Positions 24,556-34,339 of a DNA stretch of 64,000 nt are shown piece after piece. A program made the translations under genes and the position numbers. A model generated the notes under the pieces. It was not told where the DNA came from and did not search any database. It saw nothing but the letters and a program-made list of their open reading frames with translations. Origin of the DNA: Pseudomonadota bacterium (GTDB taxonomy: Bacteria; Chloroflexota; UBA6077; JAJPGT01); the NCBI GenBank assembly GCA_021325655.1, contig JAJPGT010000020.1, positions 124,001 to 188,000 on the forward strand, written 5' to 3'. Numbering within the stretch: the stretch's first letter is position 1; every line of letters starts with the position of its first letter.

Positions 24556-25395
24556 GTGAACAGGAAGCGACTCGGCTTCATCCTCATCGGTGCTGGCGTG
24601 GCGCTCGCGTTCGTCGTCGGGGCGCTCGTCTACGTTCAGGTGAGCGAGGCGAACGCTGTCCGAGCTCAGCTTCCGACGCGGAGAGTGGTGGTAGCCACCG
24701 AGGACATCCCCGCCGGCTCGCAGATCACGGCGTCGCAGATTCAGCTCGTCGCGGTTCCTGAGCAGGTGGTACCAGTGGACGCGGCGACCACGATTGACGA
24801 GAACGTCGTCGGCAAGTACACGCCTAGCCAGATCCTCCGTGGCCAGGTGATCATCTCCAGCCTGATCGGCGACGCGGCGACCAAAGGTGTGCCTTCCTAC
24901 TCGCTCAAGCCGGGCGAGGTGCTGTATGCCATGGAGACGGCGATCCAGGGCCAGCCGGTCGCGCTGACGGCAGTCAACGCGCTGCATTCTGGTGACCGCG
25001 TGGACTTCGTCTACAGCTCGATGGTGCTGCCACCAGACGTGGCCCGGAGCCCCGACGTCCAGACCCTACTGCGCTCGCCCTCGGCGGCGCAGTACCTCCA
25101 AACGCGCATTCTGCTCCAGAACGTCCGCATCGACCGACTGGGTATGTACAAGTCCGACGGCACGTTCGAGGAGAACCCGAAGTACATGATCTTCATCGTG
25201 AAGCCCGAGCAGGCGCTGGTGATGAAGTGGCTGAAGGATGCGGCCATTCTCTATGGCAGCAGCATCGAGCTGATGCTCCGGGCGCCGAACGATACCGAGA
25301 ACTACGATGCGAACCTGACGATCAACCTGGGCTACATGCGGGAGAAGTACGGCCTGCCGGCACCGCCGCAGGTAGCGCCGCCGAGCACGCGGTGA
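24556..25395 (+). CDS. cpaB: Flp pilus assembly protein CpaB/RcpC
   Basis: A 279-residue protein with one N-terminal membrane helix (RLGFILIGAGVALAFVVGAL) and an SAF domain at about 43-105 (RRVVVATEDIPAGSQITASQ then GKYTPSQILRGQVIISS), followed by an RcpC-type C-terminal region. The start is GTG with GGAAAGG upstream. In diderm bacteria CpaB works with the secretin RcpA, which is not encoded here. In this locus it probably forms an envelope or peptidoglycan-facing collar. Confidence 0.9.
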   Translation: MNRKRLGFILIGAGVALAFVVGALVYVQVSEANAVRAQLPTRRVVVATEDIPAGSQITASQIQLVAVPEQVVPVDAATTIDENVVGKYTPSQILRGQVIISSLIGDAATKGVPSYSLKPGEVLYAMETAIQGQPVALTAVNALHSGDRVDFVYSSMVLPPDVARSPDVQTLLRSPSAAQYLQTRILLQNVRIDRLGMYKSDGTFEENPKYMIFIVKPEQALVMKWLKDAAILYGSSIELMLRAPNDTENYDANLTINLGYMREKYGLPAPPQVAPPSTR

Positions 25396-25514
25396 TCGGC
25401 GTGCCCCGATTGGCGGTGGCACGGGCGATGGGGATGGCTGGCACCGCGCGCGGGATGCGCCGCGGACAACCAACGGAGCGAGCGGTGTCTGCTGGCAAGG
25501 GAGGCCTCTGACGA

Positions 25515-26987
25515 ATGTCTCTGCTCAAACGGATTGAGGCAGCCGGCGTCGCGGCGCCTCGGCCGGGCGCAGGGCCTGCCGGAGCGCCAGTGCCGGACGC
25601 GCCACCCGACGCTGCATCGCCAGGGAGCCAGCACAGCGCACCGCCCCCGATCGCTCCGCCGTCCGGCCCGGCTCGGCCGTTGCCAACCTCGGTCATCAGT
25701 CCCGCCCGAGACCGCGCCCTGCAGCTCAATCGCGACCTGAAGAGCCGCGTCAAAGCCCGGCTCATCGCCGAGCTCGACCCGTCGATGGACCTGTCCCGCC
25801 ACGACGAGGTCCGCCAGCGGCTCCAGGTGTTGTTCGACCAGATCGTCGAGACCGAGAGCGTCATCCTGACGCGCGCCGAACGGCAGCGGCTGTTCGAGGA
25901 GCTCGCCGCCGACGTGATCGGCTTCGGCCCGATCGAGCCGCTGCTGCAGGACCCAACGGTGACCGAGGTGATGGTGAACGGCCCCCACAAGGTGTACGTC
26001 GAGCGCCGCGGCAAGCTGACGCTCGCCGACGCGGAGTTCGAAGACGACGAGCACGTCCGCCGCATCATCGACCGGATCGTCTCCCCGCTCGGCCGCCACG
26101 TGGATGAGTCCAGCCCGATCTGCGACGCCCGCCTGCCAGACGGCTCACGGGTGAACATCGTCATCCCGCCGATCTCGCTGATCGGGCCTGTGATTACGAT
26201 TCGAAAGTTCTCCAAGACCCCGCTCACGGTGGACGACCTGATTCGCTTCGGCTCGCTGACCCGCGAGGTGGCCGAATTCCTGAAGGCGTGTGTCGTCGCC
26301 CGGCTGAACATCGTCGTCTCCGGCGGCACCGGCTCGGGCAAGACGACCTTGCTCGACGTGCTATCCACGTTCATCCCGGACGACGAGCGGATCATCACCG
26401 TGGAAGACGCAGCGGAGCTCCAGCTTCGCCAGGATCATTGGGTGCGGCTGGAGACGCGCCCGGCCAACATCGAGGGCAAGGGCGCGGTGACGATGCGCGA
26501 CTGCGTGCGCGCCTGCCTGCGGATGCGCCCCGAGCGGATCGTCGTCGGCGAGTGCCGCGGCGGTGAGGCGCTGGACATGCTCCAGGCGATGAATACTGGC
26601 CACGACGGCAGCCTGACTACCGGCCACGCCAACAGCCCGCGCGACATGCTCTCCCGGCTGGAGACGATGGTGCTGATGGCGGGCATGGACCTGCCGGTGC
26701 GCGCGATCCGCGAGCAGATCGCCTCCGCGGTGGACCTGATCGTCCAGCAGAGCCGCCTGCGCGACGGCTCCCGCAAGGTGACGCAGATCACCGAGGTGCA
26801 GGGCATGGAGGGGGACACGATCGTCCTGCAGGACATCTTCACCTTTGAGCAGACTGGCTTCGAGGGCGGCCGGATCATTGGGTCCGTCCGCCCCACCGGG
26901 GTGCGCCCGAAGTTCATGCCGAAGCTGGAGGACGCGGGGATCAGCCTGCCGGCCTCGGTCTTCGGCATCTCCGAACGCTTCTTCTAA
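25515..26987 (+). CDS. cpaF: Pilus assembly ATPase CpaF/TadA
   Basis: A 490-residue secretion ATPase that powers Flp pilus extrusion. The first 70 or so residues are Pro/Ala-rich and disordered. The N-terminal domain contains [20 protein letters not shown]. The motor has Walker [10 protein letters not shown] (Lys276), an Asp-box region [12 protein letters not shown], Walker B-like [17 protein letters not shown] and a His-box [20 protein letters not shown] lies 10 bases before the ATG. It is separated from cpaB by 119 bases. No CpaE-type localisation ATPase is encoded between them, unlike in many tad loci. Confidence 0.96.
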   Translation: MSLLKRIEAAGVAAPRPGAGPAGAPVPDAPPDAASPGSQHSAPPPIAPPSGPARPLPTSVISPARDRALQLNRDLKSRVKARLIAELDPSMDLSRHDEVRQRLQVLFDQIVETESVILTRAERQRLFEELAADVIGFGPIEPLLQDPTVTEVMVNGPHKVYVERRGKLTLADAEFEDDEHVRRIIDRIVSPLGRHVDESSPICDARLPDGSRVNIVIPPISLIGPVITIRKFSKTPLTVDDLIRFGSLTREVAEFLKACVVARLNIVVSGGTGSGKTTLLDVLSTFIPDDERIITVEDAAELQLRQDHWVRLETRPANIEGKGAVTMRDCVRACLRMRPERIVVGECRGGEALDMLQAMNTGHDGSLTTGHANSPRDMLSRLETMVLMAGMDLPVRAIREQIASAVDLIVQQSRLRDGSRKVTQITEVQGMEGDTIVLQDIFTFEQTGFEGGRIIGSVRPTGVRPKFMPKLEDAGISLPASVFGISERFF

Positions 26988-27001
26988 CGAGCAGGGAGGG
27001 C

Positions 27002-27955
27002 ATGGAAGCCGCGCTCGCGCTCCTCACCGTTCTGGCGCTCCTGGCGCTGCTGTTCGGCATCCAGCGCGCACTGCTGCCCGATACCTCTGTCATTGACGAG
27101 CGGCTGCGCCGCTACGGCATGCGCCACGCGGACCTGGACGACGAGCAGGCGCGCGAGGCGGTGGGCGAGATGATGTCGGCTCATCTGGAGCGGGCGATCG
27201 CCGGCCGGGGCTTTGCCAGGGCACTGCAGCTCGAGCTGGCGCGCGCCAACCTGAAGCTGACAGTGGCCGAGTTCCTGGCCCTGCAGCTCGCGCTGACGCT
27301 GGGATTGGCGGTGCTCGCCTTTGTCGTCTCGGGCTTCGCGCCCGCCGCGGTCCTGTTCGGCGGCATCGGCTACTTCCTGCCGCGCGTCTGGGTGCGGCGG
27401 CGGCAGGCCGGCCGGCTGCGCGCGTTCAACGACCAGCTCCCCGATACCATCACCCTGATGGCCAACTCGCTCCGCTCCGGGCTCAGCCTGGTTCAGGCGA
27501 TGGACATGGTGGCCAAGGAGGGCGCGCCACCCATGTCGGAGGAGTTCTCGCGGGTGACGCGGGAGATCGGGCTGGGCAACAGCCCGACCGATTCCCTCCT
27601 CCGGCTGGTGGATCGGATGCGCTCCGACGACCTGGACCTGATGGTAACGGCGATCCTGGTGCAGCACGAGGTGGGCGGCAACCTGGCCAAGATCCTCGAC
27701 ACTATTTCCAGCACCATTCGCGATCGCGTCAAGCTGAAGGGCGAGATCAAGACGATCACCGCCCAGCAGCGGATGGCGGGCTACATGCTGGCCGGGATGC
27801 CGGTGGTGATCGGCGGAGTGCTGATGCTGGTCGCGCCGAGCTACATGAGCAAGCTGTTCCAGCCGGGTCCCTGGCTGGTGCTGCCCGTCTGCGGGGTCTC
27901 TGGCATCGCGGTCGGATTCTTCGTCATCAACAAGATCGTGGACATCGAGGTCTAG
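27002..27955 (+). CDS. tadB: Pilus assembly inner-membrane protein TadB
   Basis: A 317-residue GspF/T2SF-family platform protein. It has an N-terminal helix, two helices near 100-140 and two at the C-terminus. The T2SF domain is visible as FNDQLPDTITLMANSLRSGL, then QAMDMVAKEGAPPMSEEF, and ILVQHEVGGNLAKILDTISS. It pairs with TadC to form the membrane platform on which the CpaF ATPase acts. It starts 14 bases after cpaF. Confidence 0.93.
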   Translation: MEAALALLTVLALLALLFGIQRALLPDTSVIDERLRRYGMRHADLDDEQAREAVGEMMSAHLERAIAGRGFARALQLELARANLKLTVAEFLALQLALTLGLAVLAFVVSGFAPAAVLFGGIGYFLPRVWVRRRQAGRLRAFNDQLPDTITLMANSLRSGLSLVQAMDMVAKEGAPPMSEEFSRVTREIGLGNSPTDSLLRLVDRMRSDDLDLMVTAILVQHEVGGNLAKILDTISSTIRDRVKLKGEIKTITAQQRMAGYMLAGMPVVIGGVLMLVAPSYMSKLFQPGPWLVLPVCGVSGIAVGFFVINKIVDIEV

Positions 27956-27989
27956 ACGCCGTGGAACGGCAAGGAGCAGAGAGCGTCAG

Positions 27990-28928
27990 ATGGTCCTAGT
28001 CGCCACGCTGCTCGGCATGGTCGCGGTGGGCCTGATCTTTCTCGGGCTGTATCTGCCTCGCTCAGGGCCGGACCCTGTCGAGCAACGGCTGCTCATGTTC
28101 ACCGACCGCACCAAGACGCTCGAGGAGATCGAACTGCAGCAGCCCTTCACCGAGCGCGTGGTGAAGCCGCTGATCACCCGGCTGTCGCTGCTGGTCCAGC
28201 GGATCCAGCAGCGCCGCAAGACCACCCGCAAGGAATCTCCCCTGCTGGCCATTCAGCGGAAGCTCGTGATGGCCGGCAATCCCTACGGCTGGTCGGCCTC
28301 GGATTTCCTGGGGGTGAAGGCAGCACTGGCGATTATCCTGGGGGCGGTCTTCTTCTTCCTGTTTACGATTGGCGGGAAGCCCGGCTATGCTCTGACCGCG
28401 GGGCTCATGCTCGGTGTGCTCGGCTGGTTCGTCCCCGACCTGCTCGTGCGCCAGAAGATCACGGATCGGCGCCGGCAGATCGTGCGGGCGCTGCCGGATG
28501 CGCTCGACCTGCTGGTCATCAGCGTCGAAGCCGGCCTGGGCTTCGACGCAGCACTGCAGCGACTGGTCGAGAAGTCCGACAACGCGCTCACCCGCGAGTT
28601 CGCCCGGGTGCTGGCGGAGCTCCGCGTCGGCCGCTCGCGGCGTGAAGCGCTGCGCGACATGATGGATCGGACGCAGGTGCCGGATCTGACGAATTTCATC
28701 TCCGCGCTGCTGCAGGCAGAGCAGTTGGGGGTGAGTGTCTCGAAGGTGCTTACCATCCAGGCGGACCAAATGCGCACGGTGCGGCGGCAGCGGGCCGAGC
28801 AGCTCGCCGCCCAGGCCCCGTTGAAGATGCTCATTCCGCTGGCCATGTTCATCTTCCCCGCGCTCTGTATCGTCATTCTCGGCCCTATCTGGCCGACCGT
28901 TGCTGGAGCCGGCGTTGCGCTCCCCTGA
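27990..28928 (+). CDS. tadC: Pilus assembly inner-membrane protein TadC
   Basis: A 312-residue second T2SF-family protein. It contains RALPDALDLLVISVEAGLGF, EFARVLAELRVGRSRREALR and LLQAEQLGVSVSKVLTIQAD, with terminal helices. It follows tadB by 34 bases and completes the platform pair. Its 3' end overlaps the following methyltransferase-like gene by about 29 bases, which links the pilus operon to the downstream membrane-enzyme chain. Confidence 0.93.
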   Translation: MVLVATLLGMVAVGLIFLGLYLPRSGPDPVEQRLLMFTDRTKTLEEIELQQPFTERVVKPLITRLSLLVQRIQQRRKTTRKESPLLAIQRKLVMAGNPYGWSASDFLGVKAALAIILGAVFFFLFTIGGKPGYALTAGLMLGVLGWFVPDLLVRQKITDRRRQIVRALPDALDLLVISVEAGLGFDAALQRLVEKSDNALTREFARVLAELRVGRSRREALRDMMDRTQVPDLTNFISALLQAEQLGVSVSKVLTIQADQMRTVRRQRAEQLAAQAPLKMLIPLAMFIFPALCIVILGPIWPTVAGAGVALP

Positions 28929-29616
28929 TCCCACGGTTAGCCGCGGCCGCTTCGGCGCTCCTTTGGAAGAGCTGCTGCTGGACCGGGTCTGGCCAGCGGC
29001 GATCTTCGCCCTGGTGCTGTACTACAAGCTGCTGAAGCTGTACGGCACTGTGGCCGAGGCGCGCACCAGCGGCCGGCTCACCCTCGAGCTCGCCGCCGAC
29101 ATCTCGCATCAGCTCGGCGCGATCTCGGTGTTCGCGGTGGTCATCGCGCTCTTCATCATCCGCCGCCCGCCCGTGGGTGCCCGCAGCAGCCTGCTCGGAG
29201 CGATCGTCGCCATCGCCGGCACCACGGCGCTGGGCGTCACCGCTTCCGCCCCGGTGGTGTACTCCCCCTGGCCGGTGCTGGCGCTGTCAGCGGTGCTCGC
29301 GCTCGGCGGCTCCGCGTTTACCGTATTCAGCCTGGCGACGCTCGGCCGCTGCTTCGGGCTGTTCCCCGAGGCGCGCGGGCTGGTGACCCGCGGCCCCTAC
29401 CGCTTCATCCGCCACCCGGTCTACCTGGGCGAGTACGTCTCCGGGTTCGGCCTGCTGCTGCCGATCCTGTCGCCCTGGTCGGTGGCGGTCTACCTGGTTT
29501 TCGCCATCCTCCAGCTCTGGCGCATCGTGAACGAGGAGCGCGCGCTCGAAGCGGTCTTCCCCGAGTACGCGCAGTACCGCCAGCGGACCTGGAGACTCAT
29601 TCCAGGGGTCTTCTAG
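28900..29616 (+). CDS. Isoprenylcysteine/phospholipid methyltransferase-like membrane protein
   Basis: A membrane protein of up to 238 residues with about six helices. The C-terminal block RGPYRFIRHPVYLGEYVSGF followed by INEER-like VNEERALEAVFPEYAQYRQR is the signature of the ICMT/PEMT/NnrU-like family, whose members methylate isoprenylcysteine or lipids with SAM bound near the HP and NEE motifs. The start is uncertain: TTG 28900 gives the longest version, and TTG 28963 would remove 21 residues and lose the overlap with tadC. Its place between TadC and sugar transferases suggests envelope or pilus modification, but the substrate is unknown. Confidence 0.78.
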   Translation: MLEPALRSPDPTVSRGRFGAPLEELLLDRVWPAAIFALVLYYKLLKLYGTVAEARTSGRLTLELAADISHQLGAISVFAVVIALFIIRRPPVGARSSLLGAIVAIAGTTALGVTASAPVVYSPWPVLALSAVLALGGSAFTVFSLATLGRCFGLFPEARGLVTRGPYRFIRHPVYLGEYVSGFGLLLPILSPWSVAVYLVFAILQLWRIVNEERALEAVFPEYAQYRQRTWRLIPGVF

Positions 29617-31305
29617 GTGGCGGTTATCTCCCGCGAGCTGGCCGACCCGGCCCCGGCGGTCGCTGCCCCTGCCACGGCCCAGCCGGGCATGCTCCGCGAG
29701 CGCCTGCGCGCCGACTGGCGCTGGCTGGCGCTCTGCCTCACTGCGCTGCTGCTGCTGACCGCGTGCCCCTACCTGGTCGCGGCGCGGTACGGTCCGCCGG
29801 GGCTGGTGCGGGTCGGAACCTTCTGGTTCTTCCGCGACTTCACCCAGTACCTGGGCGCGATGCGCGACGCCGCCGTCTCCGGCACCTGGCTGCTCAGCGA
29901 CCGCTTCAGCGCCGAAGCGCACCGGCCGATCCTGATGTACCTGCCCTACGTCGCGCTCGGCAAGCTGGCGGCCGCGCTCGGTACCGACCCGCTGCGTCTG
30001 TACTACCCGCTGGAGGTCGTCGCCCGGGTGGCGCTGGCGCTGGCGCTGTACATCTTCGTCGCCGCCTTCCTGCCTTGCGCGCGCCAGCGGCGCCTGGCGT
30101 ACCTGCTGGCGCTGTTTACGCTCGGGCTGGAGGCCTGGGTGATCCCAGCCCGGCTGCTGCTCGGCGCCATCGGGCGGCAGGACCTGGTGGCGGCGCTGCC
30201 CGAGAGCGTGGACGTCTTCCTGGAGATGCACTCCTTCGGGGTGTTCCTCTCGGCCCCGCACCTGATGCTCGGGCTCGCGCTGACGCTGCTGCTGCCCGTG
30301 CTGTACCTGCGGCTGGCGGATGGAGGGCGCTGGTGGCTGGTCCCGCTGGGGACGCTGGCGCTGGGGCTGGTGCACCCGTTCAACCTGCCGGTGGCAGTGT
30401 CCGTGCTGGGCGTGGACGCGCTCTGGCAGCTCCGCCAGGGGCGGGCCAGGCCGTTCTGGGTGCTGCTGGCCGCCGCGCTCGCGGCCGCGCCCGTGGCGCT
30501 GTACAACGCCTGGCTGTTCACGTTCGACCCGTTCTGGAGCGGGACCTACGGGGCACAGAACCTGATGCCCTCGCCCTCGCCGGCGACCGCCTGGGTCGAC
30601 TTCGGGCTGGTGCTGCTGGCCGCGCCGTTCGGGCTCTGGCGGCTGCGCCCCTGGCGGCAGCCGGAGCAACGGCTCCTGCTGCTCTGGACGATCCTGACGT
30701 TCGCCGCGATGTACCTGCCGGTGCTGTTCCAGCGCCGGCTCGGCTTTGGGCTCCAGCCGGCGCTCGCGGTCGCGGCGGCGGTGGCGCTCGTCGCGCTCCA
30801 GGACCGGATGCGCTCGACGCGGCTCGGCACCCGGCCGGCCAACTACGTCCTCACGCTGCTGGCGCTGAACACCAGCGTGCTGGTGTACGTCTCGCTGCTG
30901 GCCTCGGCGGCGAGCAACCACCCCAGCCCGGTGTATCTCTGGACCGCGCAGGAGCAGGAGGCCGCGGACTGGCTCGCCCAGCACAGCGCGAGCCGCGACG
31001 TGGTGCTGTCGTCGATCGAGGCTGGCAACGCCCTGGTCGGGACGATCCCCGGGCGCGTAGTGGTCGGCCACATCGTCGCGACCCTGCACGCCAGAGAGAA
31101 GGAGGCGCTCGCCCGTCGCTTCTTCGCCAGCGACACTCCGCTCGACGAGCGGGCCCGGCTGCTGGCCGATAGCCAGGCAACCGTGGTGTTCTATGGCCCG
31201 CAGGAGCGCAGGCTAGGCCAGCCGGACCTGGAGGCGCTCCCAACGCTCGAGCGGGTGTACCAGAACGATGGGGTGACGCTGTACCGAGTGCGGGGGACGA
31301 CGTGA
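29617..31305 (+). CDS. Large polytopic membrane protein, paralogue of 34336-35952, function unknown
   Basis: A 562-residue protein starting at GTG directly after the upstream TAG. About eleven helices are followed by a soluble C-terminal domain of about 110 residues (from WTAQEQEAADWLAQHSASRD to the end). The first loop reads RVGTFWFFRDFTQYLGAMRD, and further blocks are EMHSFGVFLSAPHLMLGLAL, LVHPFNLPV, DPFWSGTYGAQNLMPSPSP and LFQRRLGFGLQPAL. All recur in the gene at 34336. The topology resembles GT-C glycosyltransferases: an acidic FRDF in loop 1, then many helices and a periplasmic domain. I do not recognise a named family. Confidence 0.75.
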   Translation: MAVISRELADPAPAVAAPATAQPGMLRERLRADWRWLALCLTALLLLTACPYLVAARYGPPGLVRVGTFWFFRDFTQYLGAMRDAAVSGTWLLSDRFSAEAHRPILMYLPYVALGKLAAALGTDPLRLYYPLEVVARVALALALYIFVAAFLPCARQRRLAYLLALFTLGLEAWVIPARLLLGAIGRQDLVAALPESVDVFLEMHSFGVFLSAPHLMLGLALTLLLPVLYLRLADGGRWWLVPLGTLALGLVHPFNLPVAVSVLGVDALWQLRQGRARPFWVLLAAALAAAPVALYNAWLFTFDPFWSGTYGAQNLMPSPSPATAWVDFGLVLLAAPFGLWRLRPWRQPEQRLLLLWTILTFAAMYLPVLFQRRLGFGLQPALAVAAAVALVALQDRMRSTRLGTRPANYVLTLLALNTSVLVYVSLLASAASNHPSPVYLWTAQEQEAADWLAQHSASRDVVLSSIEAGNALVGTIPGRVVVGHIVATLHAREKEALARRFFASDTPLDERARLLADSQATVVFYGPQERRLGQPDLEALPTLERVYQNDGVTLYRVRGTT

Positions 31306-32774
31306 GCGCACTCGCTGCCGCTCTGTCGCGGCGGGCCTTCAGCCGCGTCGACGGTGCCAGCGGGCAGCTCTGCCTCGCCGCCGGCCTGATCGCCCTGCTG
31401 CTGGCGGGCGCGTTCGTCCTGCCGCTACCGCCCTGGCTCGGCACGCCCACGCCTCGTCCTCCGGTGGGGCAGCCGCCGGCTCCCGGCCTCGGCCTGGCCG
31501 GGGCGCTCGTCGCGCTGGCGTTCGCCCTGGCGCTCTGGCTCCCCTTCCGGCCCTACACGCTCGCCCTGCGCGCGGCCAGGGCCGGCTTTCACGGCAGCGG
31601 GCTGCTCCCGGGCCTGACCGCCCTGGTGGCTCTCGCGGCGCTGGCGATCTACCCCCGCTTCGGAACGGACCTGTGGGAGTACGTCGCCTACGAGCGGCTC
31701 TGGCGCGTCTACGGCGAAAACCCATTGCTGGCGACCCCCTCGCTCCATCCCGAGGACTGGTCCTTTGCGTTCGCCTGGTACCCGAATCGCCCCAACGCCT
31801 ACGGACCGCTCTGGCAGCTCATGGCCTGGCCGCTCAACGCCGCTGGCGGCGACTCGGCCGCCGGGCAGCTCATCGCCCACAAGCTCCTGGCGGCGCTCGG
31901 CTACACCGCCTGTGCGGCGCTGCTCTGGCGCGGCGTGCCTCGCCACGCCCGAGCCCAGGCGCTGATCGCGTTCGCCTGGAACCCACTGGTGCTGTTCGAG
32001 GTGCTCGGCAAGGTCCACAACGACATCCTGCCGGCGGCGCTCCTGGTGGCGGCGGTGCTGCTGGCCGGCCGCGGCGCCCCGGCGAACGGACTGGTTGCCG
32101 CTACCCTGGCGGCGCTCGTCAAGGCGAGCGCCGCCGGCGGCGGCCTCGGGCTGCTCAAGAAGCTCTGGCTGGAGCAGGCCTGGGGCTCCCTCGCCGTCGG
32201 CCTGGCGGCCAGTGGGACGCTGGTCGTAGCGCTGTACGCGCCGTTCTGGGCCGGGCCACGGCTGCTGGAGCCGCTGCGCTCGCAGATGACGCAGGTCGTC
32301 TGGTCCCCCGGAGCGCTGCTCATGCTCCTGTGCCAGGCGCTCAGCGGCGACCGGCACGAGACAGCCATCCGCCTGGCACTGATCGTGACCTGGCTGCTCG
32401 CGGCCGGCCTGCTGCTCTGGCGGCTGCCGGCGCGGAGCACCGAGGAGCTGGCGGCGCTGGCCGCCCTGCTGCTCCTGGCCACCCTGGTGCTCCTCACCAC
32501 CGCCTTCTACGCGCACTATCTCGTCCCGGTGGTCGCGCTGGCGGCGCTCTCCGGCCGCCCGGGGCTGCAGGCAGCCGTCACACTGCTGGCGCTCGGCTCC
32601 CTGGGCGCCTACGCGGGGGCGATGCTCGGCCTCGCATTTGGGTCGGGCTGGGCCGACAGCGACGCGTATCGCCTGCTGGGCAGTCTGCTGAGCTTCGCCC
32701 CAGCGCTCGTGCTCGTCCTCTGGCAGCGGGGCGCGCCGTGGCTGGACCGGACGCGGAGGGCACGATGGCGGTAA
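31302..32774 (+). CDS. Polyprenol-phosphate-sugar-dependent mannosyltransferase-like membrane protein (MptA/B-like)
   Basis: A 490-residue protein with about twelve helices, starting at GTG in a GTGA overlap with the preceding stop. The loop FGTDLWEYVAYERLWRVYGE then NPLLATPSLHPEDW, with NAYGPLWQLMAWPL, and the block FAWNPLVLFEVLGKVHNDIL resemble the GT87/MptB-type alpha-mannosyltransferases that elongate glycolipids. Asp and Glu in the first loop are candidate catalytic residues. The next gene overlaps it by 10 bases. Confidence 0.72.
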   Translation: MSALAAALSRRAFSRVDGASGQLCLAAGLIALLLAGAFVLPLPPWLGTPTPRPPVGQPPAPGLGLAGALVALAFALALWLPFRPYTLALRAARAGFHGSGLLPGLTALVALAALAIYPRFGTDLWEYVAYERLWRVYGENPLLATPSLHPEDWSFAFAWYPNRPNAYGPLWQLMAWPLNAAGGDSAAGQLIAHKLLAALGYTACAALLWRGVPRHARAQALIAFAWNPLVLFEVLGKVHNDILPAALLVAAVLLAGRGAPANGLVAATLAALVKASAAGGGLGLLKKLWLEQAWGSLAVGLAASGTLVVALYAPFWAGPRLLEPLRSQMTQVVWSPGALLMLLCQALSGDRHETAIRLALIVTWLLAAGLLLWRLPARSTEELAALAALLLLATLVLLTTAFYAHYLVPVVALAALSGRPGLQAAVTLLALGSLGAYAGAMLGLAFGSGWADSDAYRLLGSLLSFAPALVLVLWQRGAPWLDRTRRARWR

Positions 32775-34339
32775 AGACCGCTTCACTGCCTGTCCCCGGC
32801 GCCGTCCTGCCCGACAGGTCCGTGGCGCGCCTGGCCGCCTGGCTCGCTCCGGCGCTGCTGGCGCTGGTCGCCCGGCTGGCCAACGGCCCGCTGACCGTGG
32901 ACGATGCGTTCATCACGTTCCGCTACGCCGACAACCTTCGGCTCGGCCACGGGCTGGTCTACAACCCTGGGGAGGCGGTACTGGGGACCACCACCCCGCT
33001 GTATGCCGCGCTGCTGGCGCTGATCCCCGCTCCCCCCGGTAGCCTGCCGTCCCTGGCGCCCTGGCTGAACGCAACGCTGGACGCGGCAGCGTGCGTGCTG
33101 CTGGTTTGGCTCGGACTGCGCCTAAGCGGCCAGGTATGGGTTGGCGCGCTGGCAGCGACGGGCTACGCGCTGGCGCCGATGAGTATCGCCTTCAGCGCCG
33201 GCGGGATGGAGACGCCGCTGTTCGTGCTGCTGGTCCTGAGCAGCCTCGGCTGCTGGCTGGCCGGACGGCGCGGCCCCGCGCTCGGGTGCGCCGCGCTGGC
33301 GACGCTCACCCGCCCGGAGGGCGGGCTCGTCGCCACGCTCCTGCTTCTGGACGCGCTCCGCCTCCGGCGCCACCTGCCGTGGCGGCTGGCCCTGCTATAT
33401 GCCGTGCTGCTTGCTCCCTGGACGCTCTACGCCTGGCTGGTGTACGGCAGCCCGCTGCCGCACAGCATGGCCGCCAAGGCGGTGACATACCAGGTTGACC
33501 CAGGGATCAACCTGGCGGCGCTCGCCTTCAGCGCCGGCCTGCCGGGCTTTAGTGTGCTGCCATTAGCCGAGGTGGCGGGGTCGGTGGTGCCCTGGCTTGT
33601 CGGCTGCGCGGTGGCGCTGATCGCCCTGTATGGCTTCGCGCGCCAGGCTGGCCGGCTGGCGCTCTGCCGCGCCCCGCGCGCCTGGCCGCTGCTGCTGTTC
33701 GCCCCCATCTACGCCCTGGCATATAGCCTGGCCGGGCTGCGCGGAGTGCGGCTGTTCCACTGGTACCTGACGCCGCTGGTGCCGTTCTACCTGCTCTATC
33801 TCGCCGTCGGCCTGGCGGCCGTCGCCGCTCGTCTGCGCCTGGAACCGCCCAGGCTGGCAGCAGCCGCGTTTGCGCTGGTCGTCGTCTGGGACGTGGCCGC
33901 GCTCGGCCTTTCGCGCGGCTGGCTGGAGCGTCCCTTCTACCCGGTTGGGCTCGACCTCACCCGCGAAGCGGTGTACGGGGCGATCGGCGCGGAGCTGCGC
34001 TCACGCCTGGCGCCGGACGACGTCGTGGCGGCGCCCGAGATTGGCGCACTCGGCTATGCCAGCCAGGCGCGCATCCTGGATACCGTGGGCCTGGTGTCGC
34101 CGGGCGTGAGCGGCTATTACCCGCTTCCACGGGAGCAGCTCGTCGCGGACAACGCGGTCCCGCCCCAGCTCATCCAGGACCGCCAGCCGCGCTACGTCGT
34201 TGCCCTCGACCAGTTCGTCCGCCGCTCGCTGCTCCCCTCGCCCTGGTTCCGGCGGCACTACGACCTTGTCCGACGCGAGCCGGCGCGGGTCTGGATGAGC
34301 GACGCGGTGCTGCTGTTCCGCCGGAACGACCAGCCATGA
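32765..34339 (+). CDS. Membrane glycosyltransferase, GT39/AftB-like
   Basis: A 524-residue GT-C-type protein. ATG 32765 is the start; the frame is open much further upstream but only as an overlap with the previous gene. The first loop reads LTVDDAFITFRYADNLRLGH then GLVYNPGEAVLGTTTPLYAA, the signature of bacterial membrane transferases that use polyprenyl-phosphate sugars (DD pair). The C-terminal soluble part has APEIGALGYASQARILDTVG, common in that family. It shares a 4-base ATGA overlap with the next gene. Confidence 0.8.
   Translation: MAVKTASLPVPGAVLPDRSVARLAAWLAPALLALVARLANGPLTVDDAFITFRYADNLRLGHGLVYNPGEAVLGTTTPLYAALLALIPAPPGSLPSLAPWLNATLDAAACVLLVWLGLRLSGQVWVGALAATGYALAPMSIAFSAGGMETPLFVLLVLSSLGCWLAGRRGPALGCAALATLTRPEGGLVATLLLLDALRLRRHLPWRLALLYAVLLAPWTLYAWLVYGSPLPHSMAAKAVTYQVDPGINLAALAFSAGLPGFSVLPLAEVAGSVVPWLVGCAVALIALYGFARQAGRLALCRAPRAWPLLLFAPIYALAYSLAGLRGVRLFHWYLTPLVPFYLLYLAVGLAAVAARLRLEPPRLAAAAFALVVVWDVAALGLSRGWLERPFYPVGLDLTREAVYGAIGAELRSRLAPDDVVAAPEIGALGYASQARILDTVGLVSPGVSGYYPLPREQLVADNAVPPQLIQDRQPRYVVALDQFVRRSLLPSPWFRRHYDLVRREPARVWMSDAVLLFRRNDQP

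Noticed and set aside
29287..31089. 600-codon open frame on the minus strand
   Set aside because: It lies wholly opposite the membrane-protein gene at 29617-31305, and its translation is a Gln/Arg/Pro/His-rich low-complexity product with no domain, as expected from high-GC antisense codon bias.
31673..32764. Long in-frame extension upstream of the gene at 32765
   Set aside because: It overlaps a well-supported transferase gene in another frame; the protein-like sequence begins only at the ATG 32765.
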